Shown here one piece after another: positions 1 through 8,778 of a stretch of DNA of 29,863 nucleotides. The notes beneath the pieces are model-generated. The model was not told the DNA's origin, made no database searches, and saw only the letters and a program-made list of their open reading frames with translations. Source of the DNA: Cryomorphaceae bacterium (GTDB lineage Bacteria; Bacteroidota; Bacteroidia; Flavobacteriales; Crocinitomicaceae); contig JAJTDX010000034.1 of NCBI GenBank assembly GCA_021298235.1, forward strand, positions 1-29,863. The letters run 5' to 3'. Each line of letters begins with the position of its first letter. The stretch's first letter is position 1. Both the position numbers and the translations under genes were made by a program.

Positions 1-2
1 AT

Positions 3-1117
3 TTAAAATGGCACTCATTAATTTACGACATTCAAAACACAAAGATTGCTGCCTTGTTAACCCCTGGAGTATACAGCAATGAGCTTGACGGATACGCCAT
101 TAAGGTTTCGGAGGGAACAGATGACGAATTCAAAGACATTCTGATTCATGATCACACCAATCCCAAAGAGATTAAAACCGTTAGAGCTAAAGAAGGAAAA
201 TTGTACAAATCCGTAATGGAAAATACCTTTTCTTTGAACTAAAAGACGGATCCGTATCAGAAGAGCTGGCTCCACAATCTCCTACCTTTGGTCCAGACGG
301 AAAGCCTCATCCAGGCAAACATTCCGCTCGACCTTCTAGAAGAAGTCATTTCGAGCAAGCCACTTATAAAATCAATTTGACTGGTTTTTCTCTGCAGCGA
401 ACTGAAGACGAGCTATTTGCGGACAAACATGAAATGTTGAACGTTTTTCAGATCTATCATGCACTGGATTCCGTTAAAAACAATGGCAGAAAGATCAACA
501 AAAATTTTCTCAAAAGTTTAAAGAACGATCATCCATACTTCCAATCCCTCGCATACAGAAGATCTGCGAAAAATAATGACCCTGCACTTCAAAATCTGCA
601 AATTAAAGAGTTACCAAAAGAAGCAATACTCTATGACTCCCTTTCTTCGCGACAAAAGACCAAAGCGGTTTCGCTGGCTCAGGCAAAGCTTCGACGCAAG
701 AATCAAAACCTTGAGTCACAGATAGCTTTTTTCAAAGCTCAAGACAAGGACATGAATGCCTATTGGATTGAATTCCACAGAAAATTCGCCCTAACAGCGA
801 CCATTGTCGTACTCTTTTTTATCGGAGCACCACTTGGTGCCATTGTGAGAAAAGGTGGATTCGGTGCTCCGGTAGTTATCGCGGCACTTTTGTTCATGAT
901 CTATTTTGTTCTCATCAGTATCGGTGAAAGTTTAGCAAACTCCGAAGTGGTCTCGCCTTTTCTGGGAATGTGGTTCGCGACTATGGTTCTCACCCCTGTT
1001 GCACTTGTTCTTCTTCGTGCTGCGGCAAATGACTCCCCTGTTTTAAATTTAGAAAATTGGTCATTCCTTAAAAAGAAAAGAATTGCTCGAAATGGAAATT
1101 CTTCATCTGACCAATAA
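3..1117 (+). CDS. LptF/LptG-type permease (YjgP/YjgQ family), 5'-truncated by the window edge and with an apparent frameshift near 215
   Basis: This is the C-terminal part of an inner-membrane permease of the LptF/LptG family, which with the LptB ATPase extracts lipopolysaccharide from the inner membrane. The reading frame is open from position 3 as a periplasmic-type domain (segments such as DIQNTKIAALL and ELDGYAIKVSEG), then runs into TAA at 240-242. The match resumes in another frame from 215-218 (GKYLFFELKDGSVSEE) and continues without a stop to 1117. The second part carries three hydrophobic helices and the family signature FFIGAPLGAIVRKGGFG. About 370 residues are visible and the N-terminal helices lie outside the window. 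The next gene overlaps its 3' end by 26 bases. The frame break looks like loss of one A in 'gtaatgg'. For a gene of this kind an assembly error is at least as likely as real inactivation. LptF and LptG cannot be told apart here. Confidence 0.85.
213..221 (+). other. Apparent -1 frameshift site in the LptF/LptG-type gene
   Basis: The upstream frame reads K-L-Y-K-S-V (codons 198-215) and then departs from the family into a short tail ending at TAA 240-242. The other frame reads N-G-K-Y-L-F-F-E-L from 215 on, as the family expects. Adding one A to the run at 215-216 would restore a single open frame. No X-XXY-YYZ slippery heptamer is present here, so programmed frameshifting is unlikely. Confidence 0.75.
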
Positions 1118-2270
1118 ACCAATTTATCCTGCCGTAGACGGCGGATGCAAAGCTATGGCTCAAATGCTAAACTGTATTATTGACTGTGGGTGCGCTATCG
1201 ATCATGTAGCTTTATCCACCGAAAAGCATCCGTTTAATGAAGTAAATTATCCCGAAGAGATCCGACAGAAGATCAGTTTGAAAACAGTATCTATAGATAC
1301 TAAAGTTAAACCAATCGATGCATTCAAGTCACTATTGACGGGAAAATCCTATAATATCAGTCGCTTCGACAACTTACATGCTCACGAAGAGCTTAAAACG
1401 ATGCTCCATTCTAAGAGGTATGATTTAGTTTTTTTGGAAAGCTTGTACTGCACTCCTTACATCCATACGATTCGCTCACATTCCAAGGCTAAGATTATTT
1501 TAAGAACCCACAATGTCGAACATTCACTTTGGGAGCAACTTGGTAAGAGTTTGAAGCCGGGATTGAAAAAATGGTACCTAAAGAAATTGGCAAATCAGCT
1601 AAAGCAGTTTGAAAACAACATCGTGAAAAAAGTAGATAAGATTTTCAGTATCAGTCAAGAAGATACCAAATACTTTAAAAAACGTGTCGACTCAAGTAAG
1701 GTGTGTACTGTTCCAGTCAGCATCGATCAAAATCAGAGAAAAGTTGACGACAATGTAAATCGCATCTTTTTCGTTGGTTCAATGAATTGGCAACCAAATA
1801 TTGACGCAGCAAATTTCTTAGTCCATTCCATTTTTCCTAAAATTCGTTCCATACTTCCTGACGTTGAACTTCATATTGCGGGATCATACATGAATAATCT
1901 GTTTCCTTCAAATGCGGATTCCGGAGTCTTCAATCATGGTTTTGTGGAGGATCTGAACTCTTTCATGTGCTCCAATGGAATTATGGTTGCTCCGATCCGA
2001 TCTAGCTCAGGAGTTCGAATCAAAATGCTGGAAGCCATGTCCTTAGGAATACCCATCGTAACTTTTCCTGAAGGCGCCCTTGGCATTGAAGCGACTCATG
2101 GATTGTGTATTGTAACTAATGAATCTCAAATGATGGATACTGTCATTGGATTAATTCAAGATGTAAAAAGTCGTCGAACTTTGGGTGAGCAAGCTTGGAA
2201 CTTTGTTGGGGAGCACTATACTCGCAAACAAATAGTAAAACAAATAAGGGATGAATTCAAAAGCATCTAA
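1092..2270 (+). CDS. Family 4 glycosyltransferase (GT-B fold)
   Basis: A predicted cytoplasmic glycosyltransferase of about 392 residues that moves a sugar from an activated donor to an unidentified acceptor, probably in surface polysaccharide or LPS synthesis. The N-terminal domain starts MEILHLTNKPIYPAVDGG, with the glycine-rich acceptor-side loop. The C-terminal donor domain has IFFVGSMNWQPNIDAANF and then VAPIRSSSGVRIKMLEAMSLGIPIV, the usual GT4 nucleotide-sugar site with its Glu near the end. I prefer ATG 1092 over the upstream in-frame TTG at 1083 because the domain begins directly at ATG 1092. The start lies inside the end of the permease gene, and the stop overlaps the start of the next glycosyltransferase by 20 bases, so the two are probably translated together. 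Substrate unknown. Confidence 0.88.
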   Translation: MEILHLTNKPIYPAVDGGCKAMAQMLNCIIDCGCAIDHVALSTEKHPFNEVNYPEEIRQKISLKTVSIDTKVKPIDAFKSLLTGKSYNISRFDNLHAHEELKTMLHSKRYDLVFLESLYCTPYIHTIRSHSKAKIILRTHNVEHSLWEQLGKSLKPGLKKWYLKKLANQLKQFENNIVKKVDKIFSISQEDTKYFKKRVDSSKVCTVPVSIDQNQRKVDDNVNRIFFVGSMNWQPNIDAANFLVHSIFPKIRSILPDVELHIAGSYMNNLFPSNADSGVFNHGFVEDLNSFMCSNGIMVAPIRSSSGVRIKMLEAMSLGIPIVTFPEGALGIEATHGLCIVTNESQMMDTVIGLIQDVKSRRTLGEQAWNFVGEHYTRKQIVKQIRDEFKSI

Positions 2271-3441
2271 GCCAAAGCTGCTAATCGTTCTGTCGCGATT
2301 TCCCTATCCCTTGGAAAAAGGCGATAAGTTAAGGGCTTATTATCAGATCAGGGCGTTGTCGGTGCACTACCGCATCTTCCTTTTTTGTCTATCTGAGGAA
2401 AATGTTAACCAATCACAGGTAGACCATATTTCTGACTATTGTGAGAAAATAATCTGGGAAAAGCTTACTAAAAGAGGTATCTATTTCCGATTAATCCTAA
2501 ATAGTTTTGGATCCCTCCCCTTCCAGGTTGCCTATTTTAATTCTGCTTCGGCTAAATCTAAATTAATGCAACTCGTTGACATTATAAAACCAGATCATAT
2601 TTATTGTCAGCTTATTCGAACAACCGAGCTCATTAAAAACTACCATGTATGTCCTAAGACATTAGATTTCATGGATGCTCTTTCTATTGGCATGGAACGA
2701 AGAGCATCACGGGTCAAAGGAATCATGAAAATGCTTTTTCGAGAGGAGGCAAAAAGATTGCGTGAATATGAACGGCGAATTTTCAATTATTTTGAGAACC
2801 ATTTGATCATTAGCAAACAGGATCTGTATCATATTTCACATCCGGAACAAAAAAACATTGTTGTTGTCCCAAATGGAATAGATGAGTACTTCTTTGAAAA
2901 AAATACTGTTGCCAAAGAGTATGATTTGGTATTTGTTGGAAATCTCAGTTACGCCCCAAACATCGAAGCAGCAACCTTCCTTATAAAAGAGCTCTTGCCA
3001 AGGCTTCCAAACAGAAATCTACTCTTAGCTGGAGCGACACCAACTTCTGAAATTCTGAAACTTGCAAAAGAAAATAAAAATGTCTTTGTTTCCGGTTGGA
3101 CAGAAGACATTCGGGATTCTTACAGAAAAGGAAGAATTTTCATTGCGCCCATGTTTATAGGAACTGGAATGCAGAACAAATTGTTGGAGGCAATGGCACT
3201 TGGAACACCGTGTATCACAACCTCTCTTGCAAACAATGCTATTCAAGCCGAGAACAAAGTCCATCTTCTCGTAGCTGATAACATTAACAATATGACTGAA
3301 GCGATAGAAAATCTTGAAAAAGATGAAACCCTCAAAGAACATCTTATCGAGCACGCCCGAAAGTTTGTGAAAGAAAATTATACTTGGGAAAAATCCGCTA
3401 AACAAATACACGCTCTGATCAGTGGACAAACGGCAGAATAA
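2251..3441 (+). CDS. Family 4 glycosyltransferase, resembling the TIGR03087 (PEP-CTERM/EpsH-associated) sugar transferases
   Basis: A second GT-B glycosyltransferase (396 residues). The N-terminus carries RFPYPLEKGDKLRAYYQIRAL, a pattern I associate with the TIGR03087 sugar transferases. The middle has the linker VVVPNGIDEYFFEK before the C-terminal Rossmann domain. The donor site reads FVGNLSYAPNIEAA ... FIAPMFIGTGMQNKLLEAMALGTP. It differs clearly from the preceding enzyme, so this is an old pair rather than a recent duplication. It starts at ATG 2251 inside the end of the first glycosyltransferase. No EpsH/exosortase or PEP-CTERM gene is visible in this window, so that link should not be assumed. 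Acceptor and donor are unknown. Confidence 0.88.
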   Translation: MNSKASKPKLLIVLSRFPYPLEKGDKLRAYYQIRALSVHYRIFLFCLSEENVNQSQVDHISDYCEKIIWEKLTKRGIYFRLILNSFGSLPFQVAYFNSASAKSKLMQLVDIIKPDHIYCQLIRTTELIKNYHVCPKTLDFMDALSIGMERRASRVKGIMKMLFREEAKRLREYERRIFNYFENHLIISKQDLYHISHPEQKNIVVVPNGIDEYFFEKNTVAKEYDLVFVGNLSYAPNIEAATFLIKELLPRLPNRNLLLAGATPTSEILKLAKENKNVFVSGWTEDIRDSYRKGRIFIAPMFIGTGMQNKLLEAMALGTPCITTSLANNAIQAENKVHLLVADNINNMTEAIENLEKDETLKEHLIEHARKFVKENYTWEKSAKQIHALISGQTAE

Positions 3442-3445
3442 ATAG

Positions 3446-3453
3446 TACCTTTG
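3446..3453 (+). promoter_or_regulatory. Candidate Bacteroidota -7 promoter element upstream of ribBA
   Basis: The octamer TACCTTTG matches TAnnTTTG, the -7 element used by the Bacteroidota primary sigma factor. It ends 16 bases before the ribBA ATG, giving a leader of roughly ten bases. I see no convincing TTG-type -33 element at the expected distance. Confidence 0.55.
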
Positions 3454-3469
3454 CAACACAATTTGACGC

Positions 3470-4684
3470 ATGGAGTTTCAGCTAAACACAATTGAAGAGG
3501 CCATTCAGGAAATCCGTGATGGGAAGGTAATTATTGTTGTAGATGATGAGGACAGGGAAAACGAGGGTGATTTTCTTACCGCAGCAAGAAATATATCACC
3601 TGAAATCATCAATTTTATGGCCACCCACGGAAGAGGTCTCATTTGTGCTCCATTGGTTGAAGACCGTTGTGATGAGCTTGGCCTCGATCTTATGGTTAAG
3701 AGCAACTCAGCAGCCTATGAAACTCCATTCACTATCTCAGTAGACCTTATAGGGCATGGATGCACAACAGGAATTTCGGCCAGCGATCGATCAAAAACCA
3801 TTCAAGCGCTAATCAATCCGGAGACTCGTCCGGAAGAACTGGGAAAGCCAGGTCACATTTTTCCACTGCGCGCGAAAAAAGGAGGTGTGCTTCGAAGAGC
3901 TGGTCATACGGAGGCTGCGATTGATCTTGCCCGCATGGCAGGATTCGAACCGGCCGGTGTCATCGTAGAGATCCTCAACGAAGACGGGACAATGGCCCGT
4001 TTGCCTCAGCTTATAGAAATTGCCAAAAAGTTCGAATTGAAGATCATTTCTATCGAAGACTTAATAGAATACCGAATCAAAAATGAATCTCTCATCGAGC
4101 AGATTGTCGACGTAGACATGCCAACCACACGGGGTGCTTTCAATCTTGTTGCATTTCGCGAGATCAATTCTGGGATAGAACATCTGGCACTTGTTAAAGG
4201 GCAATGGGAAGAAAATGAATCCTTACTCGTTCGAGTGCATTCCTCATGTTTGACAGGCGACATATTTGGTTCGTGTCGCTGCGATTGCGGTCCCCAACTA
4301 CATAAGGCCATGGAAATGATCGAAAAAGAAGGGAAAGGAGCAATTATTTACATGAATCAAGAAGGCCGTGGAATTGGATTGATTAACAAGCTTAAAGCTT
4401 ATAAGCTTCAAGAAGAAGGTTACGACACACTCGAAGCGAATTTAAAGTTGGGATTTAAGGGTGATGAAAGAGATTATGGCATTGGTGCTCAAATAATTCG
4501 TTCACTTGGAATAAAAAAAATGAGATTACTTTCAAATAATCCTAAAAAGCGCACAGGACTTATTGGTTACGGTATCGAAATAGTCGAAAATGTCTCACTG
4601 GAAATTGAGAGTAATATTCACAATGAATCCTACCTTATTACAAAACGTGATAAGATGGGGCACTCCATTAAAGTCAATAAATGA
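3470..4684 (+). CDS. ribBA: Bifunctional 3,4-dihydroxy-2-butanone-4-phosphate synthase / GTP cyclohydrolase II
   Basis: A 404-residue fusion catalysing two entry steps of riboflavin synthesis in the cytoplasm: ribulose 5-phosphate to dihydroxybutanone phosphate, and GTP to the diaminopyrimidine precursor plus formate and pyrophosphate. Residues 1-200 form the RibB domain, with the acidic metal/substrate loop [13 protein letters not shown] (residues 23-35) and [15 protein letters not shown] near 145-159. Residues 205-404 form the RibA domain, with zinc ligands in [17 protein letters not shown] (Cys260, Cys271, Cys273) and NQEGRGIGL at 296-304. Both domains appear full length with catalytic motifs present. 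The stop overlaps the next ATG in ATGA (4681-4684). Confidence 0.98.
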   Translation: MEFQLNTIEEAIQEIRDGKVIIVVDDEDRENEGDFLTAARNISPEIINFMATHGRGLICAPLVEDRCDELGLDLMVKSNSAAYETPFTISVDLIGHGCTTGISASDRSKTIQALINPETRPEELGKPGHIFPLRAKKGGVLRRAGHTEAAIDLARMAGFEPAGVIVEILNEDGTMARLPQLIEIAKKFELKIISIEDLIEYRIKNESLIEQIVDVDMPTTRGAFNLVAFREINSGIEHLALVKGQWEENESLLVRVHSSCLTGDIFGSCRCDCGPQLHKAMEMIEKEGKGAIIYMNQEGRGIGLINKLKAYKLQEEGYDTLEANLKLGFKGDERDYGIGAQIIRSLGIKKMRLLSNNPKKRTGLIGYGIEIVENVSLEIESNIHNESYLITKRDKMGHSIKVNK

Positions 4685-5337
4685 TGTTATCGGCCAAAGG
4701 AATTACGCGCTCGTTCGGTGAACTTCAGATCCTCAAAGGAATCGATCTTGAAATTGCAGAAGGAGAAGTTGTTTCGATTGTCGGTTCTTCTGGTGCCGGA
4801 AAAACGACCTTGCTTCAGATTTTAGGGACTCTGGATAAACCGAACAGTGGTCAACTATTACTGAATGGAAAAGATCCGTTCAGTTTAACATCAACTCAAC
4901 TTTCGCGCTTCAGAAATCAATCCATCGGATTTATTTTTCAGTTTCATCAATTGCTTCCTGAATTTACGGCTGCGGAAAACGTTATGCTTCCAGCGCTAAT
5001 TGCTGGCATGAACAAAAGTGATGCGCGACAAAGGGCCATTGCGCTAATTGAGGTTATAGGACTTAAGCACCGTGCAGATCATCGTCCTTCCGAGCTTTCG
5101 GGCGGTGAACAGCAACGAATTGCGGTTTGCAGGGCACTCGTCAATAAACCAAGCGTTGTTTTTGCTGACGAACCTTCAGGAAACCTAGATTCCGCAAATT
5201 CTGAAGAATTACACAAGCTATTTTTTGAGCTTAGAGAAAAATTCAATCAAACGTTTATTATTGTTACACACAACGAGACGCTCGCAGGAATGGCTGACAG
5301 AAGGTTAGTAATGCGAGATGGTCTGATCGTTCAGTAA
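4681..5337 (+). CDS. LolD/FtsE/MacB-type ABC transporter ATP-binding protein
   Basis: A 218-residue ATPase, the usual length for LolD, which powers release of lipoproteins from the inner membrane to the carrier LolA. Visible motifs are Walker [10 protein letters not shown], a Q-loop within [23 protein letters not shown], the signature [15 protein letters not shown], Walker [14 protein letters not shown] and the H-loop VTHNE. The motif after the Q-loop and the short length favour the LolD branch over generic ABC ATPases. FtsE or MacB-type is the alternative. No permease (LolC/E-like) gene is next to it, so its partner is elsewhere. It overlaps ribBA by four bases (ATGA) and the next gene by one base (TAATG). 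Confidence 0.9.
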   Translation: MMLSAKGITRSFGELQILKGIDLEIAEGEVVSIVGSSGAGKTTLLQILGTLDKPNSGQLLLNGKDPFSLTSTQLSRFRNQSIGFIFQFHQLLPEFTAAENVMLPALIAGMNKSDARQRAIALIEVIGLKHRADHRPSELSGGEQQRIAVCRALVNKPSVVFADEPSGNLDSANSEELHKLFFELREKFNQTFIIVTHNETLAGMADRRLVMRDGLIVQ

Positions 5338-6095
5338 TGAATCAAACAGAGCTCAAAGAATTTTTGGATTATAAGGCTGACACCTTTGAAAACAGCTCTT
5401 TTCTCGAATCCGACCCAATCACTCTCCCCCATCGTTTTCAAAACAAAGAAGATATAGAAATTACTGCTTTTTTAATCGCAACCATTGCCTGGGGCAACAG
5501 AAAAAGTATAATTCAAAGCGGTGAGAGAATTCTGGAAATCATGGAATACCAACCGAAAGAATTTATCCTTTCCTTTGATTCTCAGAACAAACTAAATTCA
5601 CGTTTTGTACATAGGACATTCAACAGCGAGGACCTACACTATTTTTTCGCCAGGCTAAATCACATTTACAAGGAGGGAGGACTCGAACATTCCTTCAGAA
5701 AATCCAAACCCAACGATACAGTTAAAGAACGAATACATCTTTTTCGAACAAGATTTTTTGGAAATGACACGGAGCATCGCTCTTTCAAACACGTTTCCGA
5801 TCCAATGAAAAATTCAGCCGCAAAAAGATTAAACATGTTTTTACGATGGATGGTGAGGGATTCGTCACGCGGTGTGGACTTTGGAATTTGGAAAAACTTC
5901 CAATCTTCAGAACTCTACATACCACTCGATGTTCATACAGGTAACGTAGCTCGCAAATTGGGACTTTTAAGTCGAAAACAAGATGACTGGAAAGCACTGG
6001 AAGAGCTTATGACAGAATTACGAAAAATGGATTCGAATGATCCTGTGAAATACGATTTTGCCTTATTTGGACTCGGAGCTTTTGAATCGTTCTAG
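5337..6095 (+). CDS. TIGR02757 (DUF2400) family protein
   Basis: A 252-residue cytoplasmic protein of a widespread Bacteroidota family with no established function that I know of. Family-typical stretches are IEITAFLIATIAWGNRKSI near residue 40, a central MFLRWMVRDSSRGVDFGIW, and the C-terminal IPLDVHTGNVARKLGLL followed by KYDFALFGLG. The region around the DVHTGNVARKLG segment recalls helix-hairpin-helix DNA-glycosylase folds. A nucleic-acid role is an inference only. The start codon overlaps the preceding stop in TAATG, so translation is probably coupled to the LolD-like gene. It converges with the next gene, 13 bases away. Confidence 0.88.
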   Translation: MNQTELKEFLDYKADTFENSSFLESDPITLPHRFQNKEDIEITAFLIATIAWGNRKSIIQSGERILEIMEYQPKEFILSFDSQNKLNSRFVHRTFNSEDLHYFFARLNHIYKEGGLEHSFRKSKPNDTVKERIHLFRTRFFGNDTEHRSFKHVSDPMKNSAAKRLNMFLRWMVRDSSRGVDFGIWKNFQSSELYIPLDVHTGNVARKLGLLSRKQDDWKALEELMTELRKMDSNDPVKYDFALFGLGAFESF

Positions 6096-6108
6096 AACAA
6101 CTTGATTA

Positions 6109-6600
6109 TCACTCAAAGTCCTCCTCGGATAAACCTTTCCAATCAATTGATCCTTGAATAAAGTTTTGTATTTCTTCCAGTGAAATATTTGAAGAGGCCA
6201 ACCCTTCTTCAAAAAACTTACTTTCGTTTTCGGAATAATTGCCATCTACCAACAAGGTTTGGTATACAACCGATAAAATTCTGATTTTCAATTCACGCTC
6301 CAAACCTTCGAAATAATTGTCCGACCATTCCACAACACCATCAAAATCACGCTCGAGCTCAGGCATGATAGCTTCAAGGGCAGCTTGATAATTAAATTCT
6401 TCTTTTCCAAATAAAGAACTTTCAACTGAATTTGCCAGAATTAAATCCATGAACGTTTGTCCTAGCATTTCCCCGATTTTTTCTCCAGATTGAGGATCTT
6501 CGACGTTATCGATTGAATTGGCAAGTAATGAAAATACAAATGTAACTTTGAGTGCATCAGACAGCTCTTGGTTCGATAGTGATCTAGAATAGTTTTCCAT
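6109..6600 (-). CDS. Hypothetical protein, weakly TerB-like
   Basis: A 163-residue acidic, mostly helical protein with no signal peptide or membrane segment. I do not recognise it with confidence. Residues from about 113 (SVVYQTLLVDGNYSENESKFFEEGL) have the spacing of a TerB-like helical bundle, in which an acidic 'DG..s..E' turn follows a hydrophobic helix. The C-terminus is acidic (SEEDFE). It stands alone on the minus strand between two plus-strand operons. The ATG at 6600 is preferred as the first ATG of the frame. I see no TAnnTTTG element upstream. Confidence 0.6.
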   Translation of the reverse strand: MENYSRSLSNQELSDALKVTFVFSLLANSIDNVEDPQSGEKIGEMLGQTFMDLILANSVESSLFGKEEFNYQAALEAIMPELERDFDGVVEWSDNYFEGLERELKIRILSVVYQTLLVDGNYSENESKFFEEGLASSNISLEEIQNFIQGSIDWKGLSEEDFE

Positions 6601-6711
6601 GCTTCATTTATTTCTGCAGCGAATATATCTTTTCTTTTTAGATTAATCAATTGAAACATTTAGTTGTTAGCTAATGGATAGATTCAAAGGATGGGATTCC
6701 CAAGATTTTCT

Positions 6712-6719
6712 TACATTTG
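6712..6719 (+). promoter_or_regulatory. Candidate -7 element for the BatA operon, implying a near-leaderless mRNA
   Basis: TACATTTG matches TAnnTTTG and ends only four bases before the ATG at 6724. The start is well supported by family homology, so transcription would begin at about the start codon if this element is used. No -33 element is evident, so the call is tentative. Confidence 0.45.
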
Positions 6720-6723
6720 ACAT

Positions 6724-8775
6724 ATGAGATTTGTTTACCCTGAATTCCTATGGGCACTTCTGTTTCTGATCATTCCCATACTTATTCACTTTTTCAATTT
6801 TAGGCGATACAAGACTCTATACTTCTCAAGTTTGAATTTCATTAAACGCGTGCAGGAAGAAACGCGCTCAACGAAAAAACTCAAACATCTTCTTGTTTTA
6901 ATTTCAAGATTATTGGCGCTTGCTTGTTTGATTGTTGCTTTCGCTCAACCTTACATTCCTGCAACGAAAACAGCCACGAAATCAGGCCGGTCCGTCATTT
7001 CCATTTACATAGACAACTCTTTTTCAATGACAGCCAAAGGGACGGAGGGCGAATTGCTGTCAGAAGCCCGCGAAACAGCTCGAAGAATGATTGAAAATGC
7101 CGCACGAAACACCCTTTTCTTGCTTCACACAAATATGATGAATGGCATTGAACAGCGGGTCGTTTCCTCTCCGGATGCTTTGGAAAGACTGGACAAAATT
7201 GAGCCCTCTCCAATCACACGAAGACTGGATGATGTTCTCAAATGGCAACGTGCTGCACTTAAAAAGGAAAGTGAGACAACCCAAAGAATAGGCAGTACAC
7301 AACATATTCTTTTGAGTGATTTTCAGAGGAAAGACTTGAACGACTTCAACTGTGAAAAAGACGATCATTCATTCTATTATCCTATTCTCTTAAGTCCTCA
7401 AAACAAACAAAACTTAAGTGTTGACTCGGTGTATTTCTCCTCCCCTGTCCACAAAAAGGGAATGAATAACGAACTACATATTCGTTTAAAGAACCATGGA
7501 GACAGGGCAATTACAAATGCGGATGTTCATGCCGAGATTGGTAACATCAAACGGGATGTTTTTGTCGATGTTGCAGCAAATTCCTATGTAGAAACAGTTG
7601 TCAATTACACTGAACCTTCCTCTGGACAGAAACAAGGGAAAATTAGCTTGAATGACAAACAATTGTTTTGGGATGACGCGTATTATTTTTCTTACACCGT
7701 GATTGACCATTCCAATGTACTTGTAATCAACGCAGAAAATGCTCAGGCACCCGTAGAACGGGTTTTTAAGCTGGAGCCTTTCTACAAGCTTAAAACAATT
7801 CGTGAGTATGAATTTTCAGCTGATTTGTTGAACGGAACAGACCTTGTTGTTTTGAACGGACTCAATGATCCTTCCTCAGGATTTACGGATGAAATTGTTT
7901 CTTTCTGCAAATTAGGCGGGACAGTCGCAATATTTCCGGGACCAGAAAGTCAAGTATCCTCATGGAACGTATTGTTGAGTGAAATAGGCCTACCGCTTTT
8001 GGGCACTAAAATTTCCAGCGGAACAAGAATAAAGACGTTGAATTACGAAGATCCTTTTTTCGATGGAATGTTTGAAAAAAAGAAAAGTGATCTCAGAATG
8101 CCATCTGTCAACACGCTTTACCGCTGTACAGCAGGAAACAAAAGTGATTATCTTCCGCTTATAGTGACAGAAAACGGACAACCTCTTTTTCTCAGGTCAG
8201 GAGGTGACTTAAATGCTTTTCTGATGTGCTCTTCCCTTGAAAGTAAGCACGGAAATTTTACAAGCAATGCCCTTTTCCCCTCCATACTCTTGAGAGTGGG
8301 AGAAATGAGTCAACGCAAATCACCCGTGTCACTAACTATTGGTGGTGAAGCGTTTTTTCCGATTTATAAAACACTAAAAAATGACCGTCCACTCAAGATC
8401 AAGGGAAATAAAATTGAGTTCGTGCCACAACTTTTGAGCTCCGGCTTCACTTCTACCCTCTCTCTGACTGGTCAGGAGGCAATTGAAACTTTGATTGCCG
8501 GAAATTACAATGTGATGGATGAAGAGATCAACGTAGCACCACTTTCTTTAAATTACGACCGACTTGAATCAAGCACAGATTACTGTTCCACATCAGAAAT
8601 AGAGGACATTATGGAAAATACTGGTCTTAAAAATGTTTCTTCACAAGAGATCAAAGAAGGCCAAAGTGTGACCAAAATTGACATTGAAAAACCATTTGAA
8701 TATTGGAAATGGTTTATTTCCTTAACCTTAGTATTTTTATTCACTGAATTAGCCTTGCTGAAATTTCTGAAATAA
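6724..8775 (+). CDS. BatA-domain / VWA-type membrane protein
   Basis: A 683-residue inner-membrane protein. The N-terminus (MRFVYPEFLWALLFLIIPIL, then HFFNFRRYKTLYFSS) is the BatA N-terminal domain (PF07584/TIGR02226), with two membrane helices within the first 80 residues. Next comes a von Willebrand A-like domain starting SVISIYIDNSFSMTAKG, whose D-x-S-x-S supplies a MIDAS metal site. The middle (DLVVLNGLNDPSSGFTDEIV ... GGTVAIFPG) resembles a GATase/DUF4350-like fold. A last helix lies at the extreme C-terminus (WFISLTLVFLFTELALLKFL). The family is common in Bacteroidota next to Bat-type genes, but no MoxR or other Bat gene is present here. It heads a four-gene operon, with the next ATG three bases downstream. 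Exact role unknown. Confidence 0.9.
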   Translation: MRFVYPEFLWALLFLIIPILIHFFNFRRYKTLYFSSLNFIKRVQEETRSTKKLKHLLVLISRLLALACLIVAFAQPYIPATKTATKSGRSVISIYIDNSFSMTAKGTEGELLSEARETARRMIENAARNTLFLLHTNMMNGIEQRVVSSPDALERLDKIEPSPITRRLDDVLKWQRAALKKESETTQRIGSTQHILLSDFQRKDLNDFNCEKDDHSFYYPILLSPQNKQNLSVDSVYFSSPVHKKGMNNELHIRLKNHGDRAITNADVHAEIGNIKRDVFVDVAANSYVETVVNYTEPSSGQKQGKISLNDKQLFWDDAYYFSYTVIDHSNVLVINAENAQAPVERVFKLEPFYKLKTIREYEFSADLLNGTDLVVLNGLNDPSSGFTDEIVSFCKLGGTVAIFPGPESQVSSWNVLLSEIGLPLLGTKISSGTRIKTLNYEDPFFDGMFEKKKSDLRMPSVNTLYRCTAGNKSDYLPLIVTENGQPLFLRSGGDLNAFLMCSSLESKHGNFTSNALFPSILLRVGEMSQRKSPVSLTIGGEAFFPIYKTLKNDRPLKIKGNKIEFVPQLLSSGFTSTLSLTGQEAIETLIAGNYNVMDEEINVAPLSLNYDRLESSTDYCSTSEIEDIMENTGLKNVSSQEIKEGQSVTKIDIEKPFEYWKWFISLTLVFLFTELALLKFLK

Positions 8776-8778
8776 GTT

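Noticed and set aside
205..245. Programmed ribosomal frameshifting in the permease gene
   Set aside because: No slippery heptamer or obvious downstream structure is present, and the family does not use it. An indel is simpler.
2251..3441. An EpsH/exosortase-type system linked to the second glycosyltransferase
   Set aside because: Only the N-terminal pattern of the transferase points that way. No exosortase or PEP-CTERM protein is in the window.
3025..3471. A 148-codon open frame on the minus strand
   Set aside because: It lies antisense within the second glycosyltransferase and reads as Phe/Cys-rich sequence with no domain.
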